Shown: piece after piece, positions 22,922 to 34,900 of the stretch
How positions within the stretch are numbered: the stretch's first letter is position 1
How the letters are laid out: each line of letters starts with the position of its first letter
NCBI GenBank assembly: GCA_951802425.1
Contig: OX637804.1
Location: 2,790,001-2,854,000, forward strand
DNA length: 64,000 nucleotides
Direction of reading: 5' to 3'
Source of the DNA: Clavaria fumosa
Taxonomy: Eukaryota > Basidiomycota > Agaricomycetes > Agaricales > Clavariaceae
The notes under the pieces: model-generated
The model's database searches: none
Seen by the model: only the letters and a program-made list of their open reading frames with translations
Told to the model about the DNA's origin: nothing
Made by a program: the position numbers and the translations under genes

Positions 22922-24363
22922 TCATGCGCCTCCTGCGCCGTGATCACGAAATTGTGTACGATGTGCTTGTGCCAAGTTGCCTTCCCATGCGGTCGCCATC
23001 CTTTCGAACGCATCCTTCGTGGCTGCAAGGGCCTCTTTCATCGCTCGCCTCGCCGCGATGCTTTCCTTCTCCCGTAGTATCATCTCTTCCACGACCTTCA
23101 CCTGCACCTCTTCCTGTGCTTCAAGGTCGTCTTCCACTCGCATGAGCCTGTTGATAGCAGCAGTAGTTCCCTTAATCGCGACGCCTAGGTCGCTTGCGAC
23201 CCCATCCTTGACGTGGGTGTCGTCGTCATCCTCTGCATTGCCGTTGTTGTCGTCGTTCTCGCCTGCGGTGTCGTCGTCGTCGGGCGCAAATCGTGTCCTC
23301 TTACGCAGAAGCGGTTTTATCGCTCTCTGTCCAGAGCCCGATGCATGTGACCCCCTCCCTGAGATCACTACGTATTGTGCACTGCTTGCTGTCGCGCTGC
23401 TTCTCGACGTTGGTCTATCCTGACCCGATCTTGCGACAGCCCTGTATTTCGTCGCACGGGGACCGCTCGACAAGCTGCACGATTGACGGGATGCCTTGCA
23501 TCGATCGCAGGCCCTATTTTCCCGACGCGTGATACATATTTCGTCCTTCGCGGCACATCTAGAACAACTCTGTCATACACACAATATGTCAGCTCCCATT
23601 CACATTAAGTCCCCGGTTGCGCACCTTGAGTCCCGCCACTGGCGACTGCTCATCTTCCGACCCGTTCCTCAACACGGCTGAGCCCCCTTCCCCCGGTGCC
23701 CTTTGGGCAAGCCTCGCGGTTTCTTCTTCCGCTTGCATTTCGCGTAATGCCTCTCCTCTCCTATTTTCTCCCTCCCTCGCCTCTTGAGCCTCCTTAGTCT
23801 CCCGGGCCACCCTTGCCTTTGTCCCCGCCTCCTTAATATCTTTCGCTTTTCTCCTCCTTTCCTTCGCCTCTCTAGCCTCTCTCGCCCTCACCTCTGCCTC
23901 CCTGGCCTCCCTGGTCTCCCTCGCCTTCTTCGCTTTTTCTTCCGCCTCCTGCGCCGCTTTTTCACGTTCTTCTCGTCCCGCTTCCCATGCCGAAGCCCGT
24001 TTCTTCACCTCCTCCATCTTTAGTGACAATTCCTGTATCACCGCTTCCAACTCACCCATAAAGCCGTCCGTGTCGGGCTCGCATCCTACCGATCGCGCCT
24101 GATCGCAGAGGACGTTTGACTTTTCCTGTTAAACTCATGTCTAGTTGTCCAGTCTACGGCGATTGGTTGTCATTTACCATAAGTTCTCTCGTCTTCTCTA
24201 GCCATCGTTTTCCTTCATCCCACATTCCCTGCTTCGTCGCATTGTATGCTGCCTCTTTATCCTGACTGTCTGCGATATCCCCAAAGCGCCTATTCAGCTC
24301 TGCGCCCTCTTCTGGTGCCTCGGAGAGAACATGTCTGAAAGGGTTTACGAGTGGGATTATCAT
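22922..24363 (-). CDS. Gene A: Zn2Cys6-like cluster between coiled coils (444 aa, M family)
   Basis: Three exons: 24363-24178, 24125-23625, 23569-22922. Both introns are phase 0 and 52-55 nt with GTAAAT...CAG and GTGCGC...CAG ends; translation gives 444 residues. Domains: an N-terminal helical segment, a long Glu/Lys/Arg/Ala coiled coil (roughly residues 75-200), then a cysteine cluster C231-x2-C-x6-C-x8-C-x2-C-x6-C260. This spacing fits the fungal Zn(II)2Cys6 binuclear cluster, although it sits mid-protein rather than near the N-terminus. An Asp-rich linker and a conserved C-terminal helical domain ending in a Trp follow. Closest relative is the gene at 45713-47043; E and F share the ends but lack the cysteines. 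A nuclear DNA-binding role is inferred from the spacing only. Upstream is a TGACGTCA box with GGTAACGCC. Confidence 0.8.
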
Positions 24364-24459
24364 GTTTAGGGACGAGCGAGTGTGGATAGCGCGGGCGGAG
24401 GCGGAAGCGGGGATAAGCCGTGCACTGGAAGTTCAACCGGATTACACAATCCAATCCTC

Positions 24460-24492
24460 TGTGACGTCAGTTGCTGGTAACGCCAGTCACGC
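24460..24492 (-). promoter_or_regulatory. Gene A promoter boxes: TGACGTCA and GTAACGC
   Basis: TGACGTCA at 24462-24469 (CRE/bZIP-type palindrome) is followed by GGTAACGCCAG at 24476-24486, about 100 bp from the gene A ATG. The same pair occurs upstream of paralogue B. Confidence 0.55.
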
Positions 24493-24774
24493 TGGTGCCG
24501 CCTTCGACGCCTGTGTCCCAAATTTCGCGTTGACGAAGGTGATCTTGTCCTTTGTAGCGAATTACATAGTAACATCCTCACTTGACAAAACATCAACATT
24601 TTAATTATGGCCATCGAATGACCCATCCTGGTTTTGTTTGAAAATTGGCAGATCAATCGCGTTCAAATGGTCATCTACAGTAGTCCAATCAGTTGCGGGT
24701 TAGAGCCCACGCGCCCAGTGACAAGCGTCGCTCGCGCTTCCGCACGCCCCACGAGGCGAGGGTAAACCACTTCG

Positions 24775-26450
24775 CTACCCTCGCACACCTGCGCTTGGGT
24801 GAGGTACCCTCGTGCGCTTTTGTACGCTCTTCTCCCACGTCTCCACGAACCTCTGGAGCACCTCATTTAACTCTTCTAATGCTAGAGACCGTTGCCTCAA
24901 TGCCTCGAGGCGTCGCTTCTCTGCACGTAAAACTCGCTTCATTGCACGCCATCGTTCCTTCTCCACGGTATACGCGTTTTTTTCCCTCAGCCCTAGCTCT
25001 TGGATAACCGCCGCCCCGGATGCCAGAGCCGCCTCTAGTTCCTTGAATTTGTTGGACTCCATTTCGTCATTGCTGGCATCTTCAGCGTTGTCTGTGTTAT
25101 CATCTACATTATTTCCTTGAGCCTCTGGTTGTTGGTCAGAAAAGGATGGTGTTGGCCACGCGCATATCATTCGGGCGTATGGCCTATGAACGAGTGGGGG
25201 GGAGATAACGGGCAACTGAAATTTTTTAAGGTGTCAGTCACGTTGATGTTGCAAATAGACCACATACCCCACTTCCACTGCGGCTACCCGACATATCCAC
25301 CGATGGGACGACGTCCCCCGCTATTGGTCGAGCGAGTGGGGGGGAGCTAACGGGCAACTGATATTATTTAAGCTGTCAGTCACGTTGATGTCGCAAATAG
25401 ACCACGTACTCCACTTCCATTGTTACCCCATATATTCACCGACTGGTTAACATTAGCTGCTATTGGTCGGGGGAGTGGGGGGGAATTGACTGGCAACTGA
25501 AAATTTTCAAGGCGTCAGTCACGTCGATGTTCCAGAGAGACCACGTACCCAAGTTTCGCGGCCACCCCCCATATTCGCCGATGGGCCAACTTCACTTGTC
25601 ACCTCGTTCCGACCCACTCGCGTTCCCACTGATGCTACCGGGTGGGTGTATTGCTTGCCAATGAGTGAGTTGGAAGTTGTGGGCACCTGACACGTTTCAG
25701 GATGTTGGAAGTCCAGATGCCAGATACAGACGACGTACACCAGTCCCACGCATACCTGACATATTCGTCGGCGGGCCGATACCTTCCTCTCGCGTCGCCC
25801 TTTGTGCGACTTGGCGTCGATGCCCAGTCACTCCTGTGGTTGCTTCGCGTACACCAGTCCCACGCATACCTGACATATTCGTCGACGGGCCGATACCTTC
25901 CTCTCGCGTCGCCCTTTGTGCGACTTGGCGTCGATGCCCAGTCACTCCCGTTGTTGCTTCACGAGTTCCCCGGCTATTGGACACATCCACCGACGCGCTA
26001 ATCGCTCTTTCCATCTCGTTCCGACTCCCATGTACCGCCACTCGTGATGCTGGGCGTTGAGGCCCCGCCCTCACTCCAGTTGCCTCATCCTGATCTTCCG
26101 ACCGCGCAGCCAAACGCCTTTGGTACCGCCGACTCCATCGCTCAAGTTGGTCCCTCAGCTCGGTGGTCTCTGCGATAAGCCGATGTGCATCGGCCGGTGT
26201 CTCGTTTGGTAGAATATCCTATGTAAGCCGTGCGTCGATTCAATTTTTTTAAGAAATGTCAACAACAAAAAAGACATACTATGAGGAATCTAATCTCATC
26301 CAACCAATCTTTTGATCGCTTCCAGCCTTCGTGATTCGAGAGTTCGAAGGCCATTGTGTCGTCCTGGTGTCCATGTATTTCGGTGAGGAAGTCCCGGAGT
26401 TTGCGGCCATACACAAGGGAACTTTCAATGAAATCGGGAGGGACATCCAT
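24775..26450 (-). CDS. Gene E: M-family coiled-coil protein with tandemly amplified exons (468 aa)
   Basis: Six exons: 26450-26280, 26218-25739, 25686-25549, 25496-25410, 25357-25268, 25215-24775. All junctions are phase 0, introns are 51-61 nt, and the product is 468 aa. Exon 1 (57 codons) matches exon 1 of gene F in length and pattern (Met-Asp start; a His-x2-Asp-Asp segment; Trp near the end). Exon 2 contains a 114-bp (38-residue) in-frame duplication at about 25738-25965. Exons 3-5 and the start of exon 6 derive from tandem copies of a unit of about 140 bp that includes exon plus intron; exons 4-6 begin LPV and exons 4-5 end before a GTACGT or GTATGT donor. The last exon carries the conserved C-terminal helical domain. 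No cysteine cluster. Function unknown; a scaffold or dimerisation role is only a guess. Confidence 0.7.
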
Positions 26451-26522
26451 AGATAGACCTGGCTTGAGAACGCCGACAACACCAGTTTCGGAACGACAAC
26501 ATCAGCCAGGGGTTGACAATAT

Positions 26523-26855
26523 GCGAGCACGACTCAGTGCTCGCGTGATGAGTAACAGCGATGTGGTACATACCAATTGTGAGGGGGACAACAGTTCACG
26601 AGATGTTCGATGGTGGAGGGCGATGTGACAACAAATTGCGAGAGCAACTCAGCCCCCGCAAGTTGTGATTCACCGATGAGAGCGTCGCGCCAGAAGCAGG
26701 GAGTGTGGACACAGCTCAGTGCCCACAGTTCACGCAACGACGACACGATAGGGAGTTGAGTGTGAAAAGAAAAGTTGGGTGCGCGTGAGAATGGCGGGCA
26801 CGACGCGATCACGTGTTGGTAACGCAGATAACGCCCACAACCCTGTTAACGCCCG
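26523..26855 (-). promoter_or_regulatory. Upstream region of gene E: two stem-loop motifs, CACGTG and GTAACGC boxes
   Basis: Holds two inverted repeats with the same six-base loop type: GCGAGCAC/GTGCTCGC at 26523-26544 and GTGGACAC/GTGCCCAC at 26705-26726. Further out come CACGTG at 26810-26815, GGTAACGC, GATAACGC and GTTAACGC. The layout closely parallels 31386-31540 upstream of gene F. Confidence 0.5.
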
Positions 26856-26869
26856 TCAATGTACATTTC

Positions 26870-27060
26870 TGTGTTTGAAAAAATACTCGCTTTATACGGA
26901 TCGTCTAACCTCACAAGACTTGCCGTTCAAATGTCCCCCGTCACCGTTTATTTGCATTGTGTGTTATGCCTCAGATATTACGTGACTCACCAATCACCTG
27001 GCCGTCCAAGCGACATACACACGCACGTAAAGGGGAAAGGGGGAGGGCATAGAGACTGTC
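26870..27060. other. No gene seen
   Basis: Short intergenic stretch between the gene E promoter boxes and the dispersed repeat to the right; no supported frame. Confidence 0.4.
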
Positions 27061-27061
27061 G

Positions 27062-27640
27062 TCATATAACACCCGGTTGTATGCAGCTATGCAGTTATGC
27101 CCCGCTGTAGCGCACATCGCCATTACCCGCTATCGTGCACTCCGCTATTACCCGCTATCGTGCACTCCGCTATTACCCACTTATTGTATTGTGTATGGTC
27201 GTATCGCGTCTGATGCTCTCGCGTGCATTGTAATTATGAAAATCCCGTTGCTATCTGTCAATCTGATCGCCGTCGCCAACGTCGCTATCGCCAACGTCGC
27301 TATCGTGAACCGCTGTCGCCAACCCCGCTGACTCCATTGCTAACCCTGCTATTGCCTACTTCAATCTGGTCGCCGTCGCCAACCTCGTTAACGCCAACCT
27401 CGCTGTCGCTGTTGCTAACCTCGCCATTGCCAACTTCTCTATTGCTAACTTCCCCGTCGCTATTGCTAACCTTGATGTTGCTAACCTCGCTATCGTCAAC
27501 TTCGCCATTGCGAACCTCGCCGTCGCTATCGCCAACTTTGATGTTGCCAACTTCGCTGTCGCTATCGCTAACCCCGATGTCGCTAACCCGGCTGTTGCCA
27601 ATTTCGCCGTCGTCGCCATCGCTAAACCTAACCCTGGTCG
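27062..27640. repeat. Degenerate GCTATCGCCAACCTC / CCGCTATTACC minisatellite
   Basis: First part: CGCTATTACCCGCTATCGTGC repeats. Second part (27256-27630): imperfect units of about 15 bp, GTCGCTATCGCCAAC, that open long low-complexity frames on both strands (Leu/Thr/Ser on plus; Asp/Ser/Gly/Val on minus). Related motifs recur at 42360-42700 and 57770-58430. Confidence 0.75.
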
Positions 27641-27784
27641 TCAAGACATGCCGTCTTCGCGTCGCCTTCTGTCATCGGCTAGTCTTAGTTAGGTAATTCA
27701 GGCCAGCGGACGTAGCGATGTGGGTTGATGTGGGGTCACTGGAGAAAATGCCCCATATTCGTTGCGATGGTGGTTAGCGACAAT

Positions 27785-27866
27785 TTACACGTGACCTTTC
27801 ACTCACATTACCTAATCTAGGCCATTTGACTCGAGCCTTCCTCGAGTTGATGTAGTCATCACGTGA
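27785..27866. promoter_or_regulatory. CTCGAG-N5-CTCGAG module upstream of gene D
   Basis: CTCGAG at 27830-27835 and 27841-27846, preceded by ATTACCTAATC and followed by TCACGTGATC. The same order of boxes appears at 22500-22566, 40440-40510 (inverted) and 56600-56645. Confidence 0.5.
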
Positions 27867-28190
27867 TCTTTCTATGGCAGTCTAACTCTTACCTCATGAG
27901 CCGTTCCCTACTTAGGGGCCCGGTGGAGTGCATGATCATTATTATATACACTGCTAGAAAACTAGGGTATACTTCCCAAGCGTACGCCGTCTATACGTTT
28001 GGTCGCGAAGGCGATGGCATCCGTGTTTGCGACCTTACAAATGATGATATGTTCGATATAATGAGAGCCCATCGGTAGAAACATAAACACTTTGTATAAG
28101 CATCGGATTGAGATTGAGCACTTGACACGCCCGCTGAGTGCTCCTGTCGCTCGGCGGTATGCGAGAGCGTGAGCATTGTTGATTTGATGT

Positions 28191-28210
28191 CACGTGCGCC
28201 TCGGTAACGT
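28191..28210 (+). promoter_or_regulatory. CACGTG and GGTAACG boxes just before gene D
   Basis: CACGTG at 28191-28196 and GGTAACG at 28203-28209, within 40 bp of the ATG, the same box pair as at the M-family promoters. Confidence 0.4.
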
Positions 28211-28225
28211 GCACCAAACCCCATC

Positions 28226-29972
28226 ATGCCGACATCAGCGAACTTGAACGAAACCGAGACTGAGCTTCAGCGCAAGACGCGACCCTTCGAACAAGCCGAA
28301 GCGATCAGTAACGAGGCGAACCTGACATTGATGGAGGCCGCGACGGCTCGCAGAAGTTCGGAGGATTCGGCGCGTGTTGCGCATGGCAGGCGGTCGGAGG
28401 CCAAATCGAAATCGCCAACGCCCGGTCCGTCAAAATCCAGGAGATATGTATCTAGGGGGTCTGATTCTGAGTCAGCGGACTCCGATCCAGAGCCAGTGAG
28501 GAAGAAGGCGCGGAGGAAGGCGCGGGTGGCGAAAGGTTCGAAATCCGGAGACTGGACCAAGGCCGAGTTGCTGAAGGAGTTCAAAGCGAGTGAACTCATA
28601 GCGGACCATCTCCGTGATAGCCTTGAAGTTATGGAACAAGCTTCCGAAAGTTTGCGGGGGACGTATGACACAGAGGTGGCGAAGGTGGAGAAGGTGACGA
28701 AGGAGTTGGGCGAAGCGAAGCGCGAGTTGGGTGAAGCGAAGCGCAAGTTGGATGAAGCGAAGCGCGAGTTGGATGAAGCGAAGCGCGAGTTGGATGAAGC
28801 GAAGCGCGAGTTGGGGGAAGTGAAGCGCGAGTTAGACGAAGCGAAGCGCGCGTTGGGGGAGAAGGACAGGACGGTGGGGAGCCCGCATCTGGTCGCGGAT
28901 CTGCAGCGCGAACTCGCGACGCTCAAGCAGCAGGTGGTGGAACCCGAACAGAGGACAGTGTACGTGGAGCAGTTTGGGGGGGAAGCGGGCTTGGAAAGGA
29001 GACTAGAGGATTCAGAGCGCAAGTTGCAGGAGTTTGAAAGCGTCTTCGAAGCATCGCACCGCAGGATGCAAGGTGACTGCTCTCCCTTTAAATTTCGTCG
29101 TTATCTGATATATGTCGTTGCCATGGAAGTGAGGGAGAGAGAGGCACGATCGGAATTGGAGACGATGATAGAGGACAGAGATAGTGAGTTCGAGCCTTGT
29201 GAGTACGGAGGCCAGGTTAATGTAACACAATTTTTTTTTAGGAGTACAAGTGTTGTTGGACGAGGCGGGCTTGGAAAGGAGACTAGAGGATTCAGAGCGC
29301 AAGTTGCAGGAGTTTGAAAGCGTCTTCGAAGCATCGCACCGCAGGATGCAAGGTGACTGCTCTCCCTTTAAATTTCGTCGTTATCTGATATATGTCGTTG
29401 CCATGGAAGTGAGGGAGAGAGAGGCACGATCGGAATTGGAGACGATGATAGAGGACAGAGATAGTGAGTTCGAGCCTTGTGAGTACGGAGGCCAGGTTAA
29501 TGTAACACAATTTTTTTTTAGGAGTACAAGTGTTGTTGGACGAGGCGCGAGCTGGATTAAAGACAAACCAGGATGCTGTGGAAGCGAGCGCAGCGACGGA
29601 ACGGGGTAAGTAAATGACGTGTCCGAGAATATATTACTAACTGCGACTTGATTAGATCTTCGCGCTACTTTGGATGGCGTGAACGACGCGCTCCACGAGT
29701 TGCGTGCACGAGGGCGACGTGGGTTGGAGGTCGTCTTTTTCGCATATGACAACTTGTTGCGGAAGTTAGATGCCGGAGCTTCAAAGTCGTGGGCGGTCGA
29801 ATGCGTGTCGAAGGAGCAGAAGCGTTTGCTGGAGGAGCTGCGGGAATATCCCAGAGTCGACCAGTTCGGGATACTAATGGAGGATCCGGAGGAGGAAGAG
29901 AGCAAAGAAGAAGAGGATGCGGAGGACGAAGCAGAGGGGCGGCGGAAGGGAAAAGAACCTGCCCGCAAGTAG
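28226..29972 (+). CDS. Gene D: P-family coiled-coil protein with duplicated exons (488 aa)
   Basis: Six exons: 28226-29072, 29130-29183, 29242-29352, 29410-29463, 29522-29605, 29656-29972. All introns are phase 1 and 50-58 nt; the product is 488 aa. Layout: Ser/Pro-rich start with an SPTPGPS motif and a basic RKKARRKAR run (nuclear-localisation-like), then a coiled coil with seven heptads of the type LDEAKRE encoded by 21-bp tandem repeats (28706-28866), an LQRELATL segment shared with gene C, and a C-terminal domain (GRRGLEVVFFAYDNLL, then YPRVDQFG) matching the last exon of gene C, with an acidic tail. It lacks the Zn2Cys6 cluster of C. A perfect 280-bp tandem duplication (28986-29265 and 29266-29545) doubles one exon pair with its introns. 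Stop to stop distance to convergent gene F is 92 bp. Function unknown. Confidence 0.75.
28986..29545 (+). repeat. Perfect 280-bp tandem duplication inside gene D
   Basis: Identical over the compared length, covering exon, intron, 54-nt exon, intron and acceptor. Phase-1 symmetry keeps the reading frame, so the duplication adds residues instead of breaking the gene. Confidence 0.95.
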
Positions 29973-30064
29973 ACTGTAAAATTTCTCCTTTGTTTCATAC
30001 CAATATATTTTATTCCATTCTATTGGTGATATTAGTATACAATAAAAGACAACGTCGGGCAGGT

Positions 30065-31221
30065 TCAGTTTCTCCCCTCCCATGCTTCCACTAACTTTAA
30101 GAGCGCCTCGTTCAACTCGCCCAATGCCACAGACCGTCGCTCTATCTCATCGAACCGTCGCTGATTCACGAGGAAAAGTCGCTCCATTGCCCGCAGTCGC
30201 GCCTTCTCCGCTTTTGCCACATCCTCTTCAGCGAACCAGAGCCTGCGGAGAACCACCCCTGCTGACGATAGTGCTCTATTTAGCTCGCCGGAGTCATCGC
30301 GGTCGTTGAGGTCCTCGCGGTCGGTTTCCGTTTCGTCGATGACTTCGTTTTTGTCCGTACCTCCATTACCTCCAGAATCGTTATCGTCACCTTCTGCTCG
30401 AAGTCCACGTGTTGGATGCGGTCCACATGTCATCCGGGGGTATGGTGTGCGAACGAGTGGGCGGGAAGGGTCTGGATGCGGTCCACATGTCATCCGGGGA
30501 TATGGTGCGCGAACGAGTGGGCGGGAAGGGCCTGGGACCTCGTTCCGGTATCCCGCCCCAGTTCGCCTTGGCACGTTCGACATGGATGGTCTTAGTCGTG
30601 GGTTTCCGTGCGGTCCGTGACCGGGTGAACGGGAGGTACCAGGCATCTGAGATGTTTCAACCTGTTAGTTTTCTAAATACTGGAAACAGAAACAGGTGAC
30701 GTACGTGAGATCCGCGACTCCCAGACACCCCCGTAGGCGGGCCAATGACCCCCTCAGCCTCGCTTCGGCCTTTTCGAACTGCCTCTCCTGCTTCTGTGTG
30801 TTGCGACAGAAGCACCGCCCTCGTCGCTTCTTCTTGGGCCCGCAGCTGCGCAGCCATACGCTCTTTGTATCGCTCACCCCATCGCCGGAGTTGGTCCCTC
30901 ACCGTCTTCATCCTGGATATAATTTGTCGTATGTGGGCGAGCCTATCGTCTGACACAGAACCCACTCCGGCCATGTCGACCATTTCGTTTCCCTATGCAA
31001 GTCATCGATTCAATGTGTCGTAAAAATGGGTCAGCAAAAAATGGGTATACCACGATGAACTCAGCGACTCTCAACCAATCTTCGACCCTCCGAGATGTTT
31101 CGTTGTTCGATATGTCGTAGGCGATGCGGTCGTCACGGTGCGAACGCATCTCTGACAGGATGCCCAATAGTTGTTGACCACGTCGAAGAGCATCTGGGAT
31201 GTTGTACAGGGGGGTATCCAT
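30065..31221 (-). CDS. Gene F: M-family coiled-coil protein (351 aa)
   Basis: Three exons: 31221-31051, 30992-30705, 30661-30065. Both introns are phase 0 (58 nt GTATAC...TAG and 43 nt GTACGT...CAG); 351 aa. Exon 1 is 57 codons, exactly as in gene E, and exon 2 has a similar basic helical segment around RRWGERYKERM. Exon 3 has a 60-bp tandem duplication encoding two PSRPLVR/PYPRMTCGPHP units, an Asp-rich stretch, and the family C-terminal helix ending near VEAWEG. The start ATG is chosen by alignment with gene E; the frame is open upstream through a possible 5' exon (to about 31488) without an ATG. Converges on gene D with a 92-bp gap. Function unknown. Confidence 0.75.
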
Positions 31222-31379
31222 TTTCAGAATAGAGCCTGTAAACAATAACGACTCAGTGTATGTATAGTAGGTGACAATGACGTGATACATACCAAGCGTG
31301 AAAGGGACAGTAGCTTGTAATGTTGTCGGCACGAAAAGGCTGGTTGATATCGACCGATGAGAGCGGCGCGACGATAGCA

Positions 31380-31540
31380 GAGAATGTGGACACAACTCAG
31401 TGTCCACAGCCCATGCAATAACGACGCGGTGTTGGTTGAGTGATCGACGACAAGATCGAAAGTATGAGGAGAGATGGTGACGTGGCACAAGATGATCACG
31501 TGTTGGTAACGCAGATAACGCCCATAACCCCGTTAACGCT
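31380..31540 (-). promoter_or_regulatory. Upstream region of gene F: stem-loop, CACGTG and GTAACGC boxes
   Basis: A perfect 8-bp inverted repeat GTGGACAC/GTGTCCAC with loop AACTCA (31386-31407), CACGTG at 31497-31502, then GGTAACGC, GATAACGC and GTTAACGC. Same order and similar spacing as upstream of gene E. Confidence 0.55.
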
Positions 31541-31599
31541 GGGATGGGTCACGTGGAAATACCTGGGTGTCCGAGTTTTCTTGGTGTCTATTTCGCTAT

Positions 31600-31972
31600 C
31601 GGCTTTAGTATGTAGCTGATAGTTGGTGGTGTACTTGAGTGTTAAGGTCGCGGCGTCATGAGTAAGTGGAATGTGGGGCTGCGCCATTGTTGGCTTGTAG
31701 TCGTGAGTACGGTAAGAAAGCGAAAGGAATCGCGAAGGATCTGGGAGATAGCGAAAGATGTCGGGAGGCGCGTGAGGGGTTCCACGAGTTTTCCAGAGGG
31801 TTTCGGGAGCTTTTTAGGAGTTGGTAGGCTTGAATTGGGCTGGAAAAGTGAGTAAGTCTTGATGTAACCCTGCTTCGGGGACCAAGTAATCTTGATAGTT
31901 GATCGGTCTTAGCGAGTTCACAGGACCGGTCACCAACAAATCGATCTTCGGTATTACTTACAGGCCCTAACA
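31600..31972. mobile_element. Rearranged remnants of an LTR related to family 1
   Basis: The plus strand at about 31616-31662 resembles the 3' half of LTR family 1 (GTTGGTGGTGTACTTGAGTG, then TTAAGGTCGCGG). On the minus strand from 31972 leftward the sequence reads TGTTAGGGCCTGTAAGTAAT and later GGTGACCGGTCCTG, the LTR start. Opposite orientations mean this is a composite of two fragments. Confidence 0.55.
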
Positions 31973-31997
31973 AGAACAGTGATAGTTCATACAGACT

Positions 31998-34900
31998 CTA
32001 CGGACAAGTCATCTCAAATTCATCCCAAAGGGATTGATGAGTGAACCAAACGATGGAGACTCTCTGCCCACCTTCCCAGGCTTCAACTTCGTGGGGGAGT
32101 ATATGACCTCGTAAGAGTACGATAGTCCCGGGTTCGTAACTTAACCTAAGGTTCAGCCTAGGTATAGCCAGATGACCTTTCCGAAATTCGCCCAACGTGA
32201 GCAACGGGACCCAGGCTCTCACTGGATCGGAGCGGTCGGCATGTAGCGCCGTTTGGCGGTTCCACATAATGGCTCGCCCCTCCATCAGAGACGGATCGAT
32301 GGAGTCAATTGCTCTCGCGAATGGGTATTTTCGATGCACTGCTTCCCTTAGCTGGGCTAACGCCAAATATTGGGTGGGGTCCAGGCGTTCGATGATGCCG
32401 TTTATCTGTGACGAAGTCACTGCAAAGGCTTCCTTCAGAGCCATCGCCCGGGAGAAACGTCGTCCAGTTTTCATCAGATCCGCAGAGGCAACAACAGGCT
32501 CACGCTGTGATAATGAAGTAGTAGATTGACAAATACGGAAAGGAGGTTCAGTTCCACTTACTGTACGGCCAATGGCGTGCCAACCAGAGACCAGCTTGAC
32601 GATTCCAGAGTGCTCGTTCACCTTTCGAATATATGTCGTCGGTCGGTCCCGACCGCATTTGTCTGCACCACCGCCGAAAGTGGGAGGGCATACTCTCGCA
32701 AATTCCTCAGTCGCTTGGTAGAGCGTCTCCTGATTGGGGAAAATGAGATGGTGGGTTGCGTTGTGAACAGTGTATGCGAAATGACTCACTCGTGCTTTAA
32801 CCCCAAGACCACCTGGCAGATGGAGGAGGACTTCGACGCCATCTGAACTAACAGCTATCCTGGGATGATTATCCATCCACTCTCGACATGGCTCTGGATG
32901 ACTGTCGTCTTGCATCGATCGAAAGTGGATGGAGGACAATGGGCTCCTGATTGCGGAAGAATAACTAAAAGAATCGAATACAGCTGGGCCTATCCTCAGC
33001 ATCCTGTGTCTTCGGGACACAAAAGGCGATATTTACTCACTGGATTTTTGACGCGCACGATCAACAAGCTTAAACATAAGACGTCTTATACTTGTCTGCA
33101 TCTTCCCTTGAATATACGAGGCACTGATATTCTTCTGCGTCAGGGACATTTTCTGATGCTCTCGATTGAACAAATGCATACCTGCCACTCGCCGGGGTAC
33201 GCTTTCTCTCGGGCTCCTTGACAATGTCGTCGTCTTGGTCGGTCAGAAAATCGTCGAATATGTCCTTATTCCCAAACAACCGAAGGCATTCGTCGTCCCA
33301 GTCCCAGTCATCTGACATGGTGCTACGATCCGTAGCATCATCGGTGGCTTCACCATCTGGGCCTTCTGTTTTCCTACACAACTTGATTAGATCTATCAGA
33401 ATTTTAAGAGAAAGTCCTTACAAAATCGTATCTAACAAACCAGACATATCGAAGGTTGGACAAGATGCATTGGCTCCCCCACCGAGATGAGTGTCGACAC
33501 CTGATGTATTGTCTGTGAACGTGGGGTCAAGACGAATACAAGAATAGAACAATGATCATGAGTTTCAGAAATAGAATTGCTGAGTACCGGGGGGGGGGGG
33601 GACAATCGCTAGCGCGCCGCCATTGACAAGCAACGCCGACCTTCCAATCGACGCGCTCGTATCAGATCGCAACAGTGTAGGCAACAAGAAATACGTTCGT
33701 ATTCCGAAGAGGTGTAGTATACAAGGCAGGCGGGCAAATATCGAAGACTAACCTCCTCCTCCCGTCCCACTCGATGAGGGGCCGCCTTCTCTGATGCTAT
33801 GGGAGAGACCACCCCCATGTTTCAACTAGAAATGCAACTGTTGGTCAATGGATTGTCGAGAAAAAAAAAAGGAGGCAAGAAAGGATAGAACAAAGAAGGC
33901 ATTGTCTAGCTACACACCTTTTTCGAAGGTCGCATGACCGGCATATCGTCATTCTCATCCTCGTCTTCGCTCGTATCGACAGGCCGGTGAGACGGCACGG
34001 CGACGATTGGGGCTGCCCCTAAGGCAGGGAGACGCTCCGGCGGAGGCGGTGACATTTTCTGTCCGATGTCCTGTTGGATCGGCTTCTCGTGCAAGTAGAG
34101 CCAACGCCCGCGACGTGACACTACATCGCCCTGTTTCCTAGTCGCAAATGATGCGAAACATTGGATGAGGGGGAAGGGGAAACCGAACACGTCGATGTCG
34201 ACGACTCCGGCCGGAACCAGAAGAGGATGGTCGAGTGCGATCTGTATTCTGTTATTGCGGTCGAAATATTGATGCGATCGCACACTACACTCGAACTTGG
34301 TCGACCCGACCAAGACATCTTGCCCAGTCGTTGGATGCTTCTCCATTACGTACCTTGTCCATCTCTTAGACCCAGGCCAACGCGAAACTGGAGGTGGACA
34401 GACCCACGGTACCCTCATCAGATCTACGACCTGAGTATCGTGCGCAACGAAAGGAAATTGATGACCGCAACCAGCGACGGGGTTTATGGCCATGCTGGAA
34501 GAGGCGACAGCATCGGATGAAGGGGTCGGGGGAGGGACGCGGGCCGAGTCTGTGCTACGACGCCGGGTGGGGCTTGAACCAAAGTGCGGCGCTGGGGCGA
34601 GAACTGGGGCAGGGTTCGGATGAGAGGACGGTATTGGGGCAGGGCCTTGGAGAGAGGGTAGAGGCGTGTGTTCGAGACGGGTGGGGGCAGGATCGCGTGG
34701 TGCGACTGGGGCCGTCTTTGGGTGAGAGGGTGGTGGCGCGTGCTTGGGGCGGACGGGGTTCGGGTGGGATGGTAGCGCATGGGTGGGGGAAGGAGCGGGC
34801 GCTTGGCTGGGGGCAGGTCCAGGAGCGGGGAAAAGGGTGGGGCCAGGAGCGGGGGTGAGGGTACGGGCAGGGCCAGGAGTGGGGGCAGGGGCGGAGTATG

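Noticed and set aside
27223..27696. 157-aa Leu/Thr/Ser frame and 114-aa Asp/Ser/Gly frame on opposite strands
   Set aside because: Both arise from a 15-bp-type minisatellite without stops; composition follows the repeat.
30943..31488. Upstream extension of gene F to 31488
   Set aside because: The frame has no ATG before 31221; exon 1 length then matches gene E exactly, so the ATG at 31221 was preferred. A 5' non-coding exon remains possible.
34394..34858. Long plus-strand frame rich in Gly/Arg opposite the TET N-terminal exon
   Set aside because: It is the antisense shadow of the Pro/Ala-rich linker of the minus-strand gene.
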